NCBI GenBank assembly: GCA_037443685.1
Contig: JBBINX010000087.1
Span: forward strand, 1 to 8,842
DNA length: 8,842 nucleotides
Source: JAHJRJ01 sp037443685
GTDB lineage: Bacteria > Bacteroidota > Ignavibacteria > UBA10030 > BY39
Direction of reading: 5' to 3'
The notes below the pieces were generated by a model. That model ran no database searches. It saw only the letters and a list, made by a program, of their open reading frames with translations, and had not been told where the DNA came from. Made by a program: the position numbers and the translations under genes. Positions 6,677 through 8,842 of the stretch are shown here, piece by piece; position 1 is the first letter of the stretch; each line of letters starts with the position of its first letter.

Positions 6677-7980
6677 TTGCGTTTGAAATTTAAAGTTAAC
6701 GGTACTCCAATATAACCAAAATTCTCTCTAATTTTGTTTTCTAAAAACCTAATGTAATTTTGTTGAATTAATGTAGGTTCATTAGCAAAGAAAGAAAACA
6801 CCGGGGGATTTGTTTTAACCTGAATTACGTGCTTTATTTTAATCTCTTTCCCCGAGGGTGACGATGGTGGATTCCTCTTGATGATTTCAAGAAGTGTGTT
6901 ATTTAGTTTGCTTGTTGAGACTCGATGCTGTTGTTGTTGAAATACTTCTTTTGCTAACTCGATGACTTTAAAAATTCGTTGTTTTGTTTGTGCCGATATG
7001 AATATAATGGGTGCATAATCATAAAGTCGAAGCAATGCTCTAAGGGATTTTTCAAATATTTTCGCAGTGTGTTCATCTTTTTCGATCAAATCCCATTTGT
7101 TTATACATACAATCATACCACGCTTGCGGGCAGCTACCTTTTCGACAATATGTAAATCTTGTTTATCCATACCTTGTTTTGCGTCGATCAAAAGTAAAGC
7201 TACGTTACAACGTTCGATGCTCTTTATTGTTCGTAATGTGCTGTAAAATTCTATATTCTCTTTTATTTTACTCCGACGACGTAAACCGGCAGTATCGATT
7301 AACAATATTTCTTCACCGTAATATTTTAGGATAGAATCGATTGGGTCACGTGTAGTGCCCGGTATTTCAGTAACTATAGTTCTGTCGTAACCCAACAAAG
7401 CATTCACAAATGAAGATTTACCGACGTTTGGTTTACCAACAACTGCAAGTCGGAGCCGCTCATCTTTTTCAATTTTTTCAAGCTTCGGTATACTTTCAGT
7501 TACGATATCGAGAAAGTCGCCAATTTTTCTTCCAACTAATGCTGATAGAGCGATCGGCTCCCCGATTCCGAGTTGATAAAAAGGAGCGGTTTGAGATTCT
7601 AACTTATCGCTATCAACTTTATTGATTACAAGATGAATATTTTTATTTGATTTTCGAAGAATTTGAGCTATCTCAACATCAAGGTGAGTAACACCCTCTT
7701 TTACATCACACAAAAAGATGATTGAATCAGCTTCTTCGATAGCGATTTGGGCTTGCTCGCGAATGGCTTTTTCGATAATATCGATAGCTTTTGGTATATA
7801 ACCACCAGTATCCACGAGTGTAAAAGATTTTCCAGTCCACTCAGTCTCAGCATAATGCCGGTCGCGTGTAACACCTGCAGTTTCGTTCACGATAGCATCT
7901 CGCTGTCCAATAATCCTATTGAAAAGAGTTGATTTCCCGACATTCGGTCTTCCTATTATCGCGATGATGTAATTCGTCAT
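6673..7980 (-). CDS. der: Ribosome-associated GTPase Der (EngA)
   Basis: A 435-residue tandem-GTPase protein needed for 50S subunit maturation. GTPase domain 1 has G1 GRPNVGKS (10-17), G3 DTGG (57-60), G4 NKVD (120-123) and a SAL G5 near 146. Domain 2 has G1 GKPNVGKS (182-189), G3 DTAG (229-232), G4 NKWD (294-297) and a SAQ G5 near 329. A KH-like RNA-binding domain fills about 357-435, ending in GVPLTLNFKRK. The frame stays open 30 codons upstream to an ATG at 8070, but I chose the ATG at 7980: it gives the canonical start MTNYIIAIIGRPN, has a purine-rich AGAAGAG just upstream, and a candidate promoter lies between the two. The extension would be an atypical hydrophobic leader. The stop overlaps the next gene by 4 nt. 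It is the likely first gene of the seven-gene cluster. Confidence 0.97.
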   Translation of the reverse strand: MTNYIIAIIGRPNVGKSTLFNRIIGQRDAIVNETAGVTRDRHYAETEWTGKSFTLVDTGGYIPKAIDIIEKAIREQAQIAIEEADSIIFLCDVKEGVTHLDVEIAQILRKSNKNIHLVINKVDSDKLESQTAPFYQLGIGEPIALSALVGRKIGDFLDIVTESIPKLEKIEKDERLRLAVVGKPNVGKSSFVNALLGYDRTIVTEIPGTTRDPIDSILKYYGEEILLIDTAGLRRRSKIKENIEFYSTLRTIKSIERCNVALLLIDAKQGMDKQDLHIVEKVAARKRGMIVCINKWDLIEKDEHTAKIFEKSLRALLRLYDYAPIIFISAQTKQRIFKVIELAKEVFQQQQHRVSTSKLNNTLLEIIKRNPPSSPSGKEIKIKHVIQVKTNPPVFSFFANEPTLIQQNYIRFLENKIRENFGYIGVPLTLNFKRK

Positions 7981-7998
7981 ATCTCTTCTTGTTGTGAT

Positions 7999-8027
7999 AT
8001 AATAATAAAATTTATGAAATATAACAA
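7999..8027 (-). promoter_or_regulatory. Candidate promoter of the der operon
   Basis: On the minus strand, TTGTTA (8027-8022) and TATTAT (8004-7999) are spaced by 17 nt, giving a start near 7992 and a leader of roughly 10-15 nt. A Bacteroidota-style -7 motif, TATTTTTG, overlaps the same stretch (8032-8025) as an alternative. The DNA is extremely AT-rich, so either could be chance. Confidence 0.35.
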
Positions 8028-8101
8028 AAATAGAAATAGAAATGTGGAGGAAATATCTGTTAATAAACAATAGGCTACATCTACGATCTCAAATATCAAG
8101 C

Positions 8102-8158
8102 ATCACATTTCAAAAAAATTACAAATCAAACATTCCGATGTGTTTTTTGAATTTTGAT
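8102..8158. repeat. Imperfect inverted repeat with A/T-tract arms
   Basis: TTCAAAAAA (8109-8117) pairs perfectly with TTTTTTGAA (8143-8151), and the flanking ATCA (8102-8105) pairs with TGAT (8155-8158) across a 3x3 internal loop. The apical loop is 25 nt. It lies between the regulator and der and could be a terminator, a bent-DNA site, or chance in AT-rich DNA. Confidence 0.35.
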
Positions 8159-8189
8159 AATTGAAGTATATTTGTATTTTGTTTTTGGG

Positions 8190-8209
8190 ATCTGAACTTT
8201 TTTTCAGAT
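8190..8209 (-). terminator. Possible weak terminator hairpin after the response regulator
   Basis: ATCTGAA and TTCAGAT form a perfect 7-bp stem with a 6-nt loop, 21 bp past the regulator stop. On the minus strand it is followed by CCCAAAAAC rather than a U-run, so standard rho-independent termination in that direction is doubtful; on the plus strand TTTTC follows. Position supports a terminator, sequence only partly. Confidence 0.3.
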
Positions 8210-8230
8210 TTTCAATAGATTTTAGAAATT

Positions 8231-8647
8231 CTAACTTTTTGCGTGCTTTGTTATATCAGCTATCTGGTTTTTAAAGGTTTCAAAACCAACAGATTTACTG
8301 ATGTATGCTGCTGCTCCATTAGAAAATGCAAAGTTCAAATCTTCTTCGCGGTCAGAGGTGCTGACGATAACTACCGGAATTTCTTTCAAGTTGTTGTCTT
8401 CTTTTACTATTTGTAAAACTTCTCGTCCGTCCCGTTTAGGAAGATTAAGATCTAATAAAATGAGGTCAGGTGTCGGAACGGGCGGTTGAGATGCAAATGA
8501 GTTAGTTCTATATAAAAAATCCAACGCTTCCTGCCCGTCGTGTGCGTAATAATAATTTGCGTTTAATTTACTACGATTTAATACATACTGCAAAATTTTT
8601 AGATGTGCAGGATTATCTTCTACTATTAATATTTTCAAATTTCTCAA
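8231..8647 (-). CDS. Single-domain response regulator (CheY/Rcp1-like receiver)
   Basis: A 138-residue stand-alone receiver that should take a phosphoryl group from a histidine kinase. The acidic pocket is E10-D11 (ILIVEDN), the phospho-acceptor is D66 (LILLDLNLPKRDG), the switch Ser is S96 (VVIVSTSD), the aromatic switch is Y115 and the invariant Lys is K118 (YISKS). The extended loop after helix 2 (about 46-60, RTNSFASQPPVPTPD) is typical of Rcp1-like receivers that partner with phytochrome-type or hybrid kinases. The usual Pro after the Lys is Ser. No output domain follows. There is no ATG after the in-frame stop just upstream: the start is TTG at 8647 or TTG at 8638, the latter giving the typical 'MKILIVEDN' beginning. 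No kinase is visible in the window. Stop is TAG at 8231. Confidence 0.93.
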   Translation of the reverse strand: MRNLKILIVEDNPAHLKILQYVLNRSKLNANYYYAHDGQEALDFLYRTNSFASQPPVPTPDLILLDLNLPKRDGREVLQIVKEDNNLKEIPVVIVSTSDREEDLNFAFSNGAAAYISKSVGFETFKNQIADITKHAKS

Positions 8648-8737
8648 TTCTTTAGTTTAGCTCAGTAAAAACTTATCAATTTTATTTTTAGGATGCAGTT
8701 TTCTACCATCGGTGAGAAACTCGCAATCTTGACGCTA

Positions 8738-8766
8738 AAAATACAAAACACGAGGTCGTTATTCAA
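8738..8766 (-). promoter_or_regulatory. Candidate promoter of the response regulator
   Basis: On the minus strand TTGAAT (8766-8761), a 17-nt spacer and TATTTT (8743-8738) make a plausible -35/-10 pair, giving a leader of about 80-90 nt before the TTG start. A weaker TTGATA lies closer to the gene without a good -10 partner. Confidence 0.3.
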
Positions 8767-8787
8767 TTCACATAATACATATCGGAG

Positions 8788-8838
8788 CGACGAGATTTTG
8801 CGCCCATAGCGCCTCAGTCACTGACTGAGAACTCGTTG
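8788..8838. repeat. GC-rich branched inverted-repeat element at window edge
   Basis: The outer arms CGACGAG (8788-8794) and CTCGTTG (8832-8838) pair over 7 positions with one G-T. Between them lie a small hairpin GCGC-CCATA-GCGC (8800-8812) and, directly abutting, a perfect 17-nt palindrome CTCAGTCA-C-TGACTGAG (8813-8829). Together they could fold as a three-way junction. By hand count, 8781-8842 is about 56% GC, far above the neighbouring DNA. On the minus strand one frame is open from the edge for 24 codons to a TGA at 8770-8768, so this might instead be the coding end of an upstream gene. Confidence 0.5.
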
Positions 8839-8842
8839 ACCC

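Larger units (their letters stand above)
7981..8230. other. 250-bp AT-rich gap between response regulator and der
   Basis: No convincing gene is present. It holds the der leader and promoter candidate, two inverted repeats and several A/T tracts. The longest tiny plus-strand frame with an ATG (8014-8073, 19 codons) has no ribosome site and is made of Asn/Lys-rich low-complexity codons. The gap separates the regulator from the operon and probably holds the end of the regulator's transcript. Confidence 0.6.
8648..8842. other. Leader of the response regulator and edge region
   Basis: No complete gene is supported. The part next to the regulator is AT-rich; GC rises toward the window edge, where the branched repeat lies. 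The right neighbour is outside the window, so whether this is a long leader, an intergenic repeat or the end of another gene cannot be settled here. Confidence 0.5.

Noticed and set aside
7981..8070. 30-residue N-terminal extension of Der from the ATG at 8070
   Set aside because: Hydrophobic, AT-driven sequence not typical of Der; the canonical start with a purine-rich ribosome site is at 7980, and a promoter candidate lies within the extension.
8014..8073. 19-codon plus-strand frame in the der upstream gap
   Set aside because: No ribosome site, Asn/Lys-rich low-complexity sequence, and it overlaps the der promoter candidate.
8768..8842. Open minus-strand frame of 24 codons reaching the window edge
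   Set aside because: Possible end of an upstream gene, but too short and without recognisable motifs; kept only as an alternative for the repeat element.
8788..8842. Integron attC-like or tRNA-like element at the right edge
   Set aside because: The GTTGACC near the end does not fit the GTTRRRY core and has no matching partner; there is no T-loop or acceptor pairing for a tRNA.

Overview
The window is low in GC and gene-dense. It looks like chromosomal housekeeping DNA from an FCB-group bacterium (Bacteroidota / Ignavibacteriota / Chlorobiota-like). The basis is AT-rich coding sequence, two TTG starts, mostly weak Shine-Dalgarno sites, and protein families and spacing typical of that group. 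The taxonomic call is inference from reading, not a search.

Layout, left to right: a rightward trmH/SpoU-type RNA methyltransferase (74-607) meets, tail to tail with an 11-bp overlap, a leftward seven-gene cluster. In transcription order (right to left) the cluster is der (GTPase; start set at 7980), a CoA-disulfide-reductase-like FAD/NAD(P)H oxidoreductase, upp, rel (bifunctional (p)ppGpp synthetase/hydrolase), ruvX/yqgF, mtgA, and a short AlbA_2 (Schlafen-type)-winged-helix protein. Junctions are -4, 19, 26, 12, 19 and 1 nt, so this is probably one operon read from a promoter just upstream of der. A 250-bp AT-rich gap with two inverted repeats separates der from an upstream leftward single-domain response regulator (8231-8647). 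The last 195 bp hold that gene's leader and a GC-rich, strongly self-complementary segment cut by the window edge.

How the genes fit together: Der (50S assembly), Rel (alarmone), Upp (uracil salvage), RuvX (YqgF nuclease family; rRNA/DNA processing), MtgA (peptidoglycan glycan polymerisation) and a redox enzyme make a growth-control/housekeeping cluster. Der and, in E. coli, Upp belong to families reported to respond to guanine nucleotides or ppGpp, so co-transcription with Rel may be more than accidental (inference).

I found no CRISPR array, insertion sequence, tRNA, rRNA or obvious defence island. The items most worth a second look are the branched fold at the right edge, a perfect 10-bp inverted repeat inside the convergent gene end, the Asp-to-Asn change at a presumed catalytic position of RuvX, the substituted YYPG-like segment of the FAD enzyme, and the short AlbA_2-wHTH protein at the operon end.
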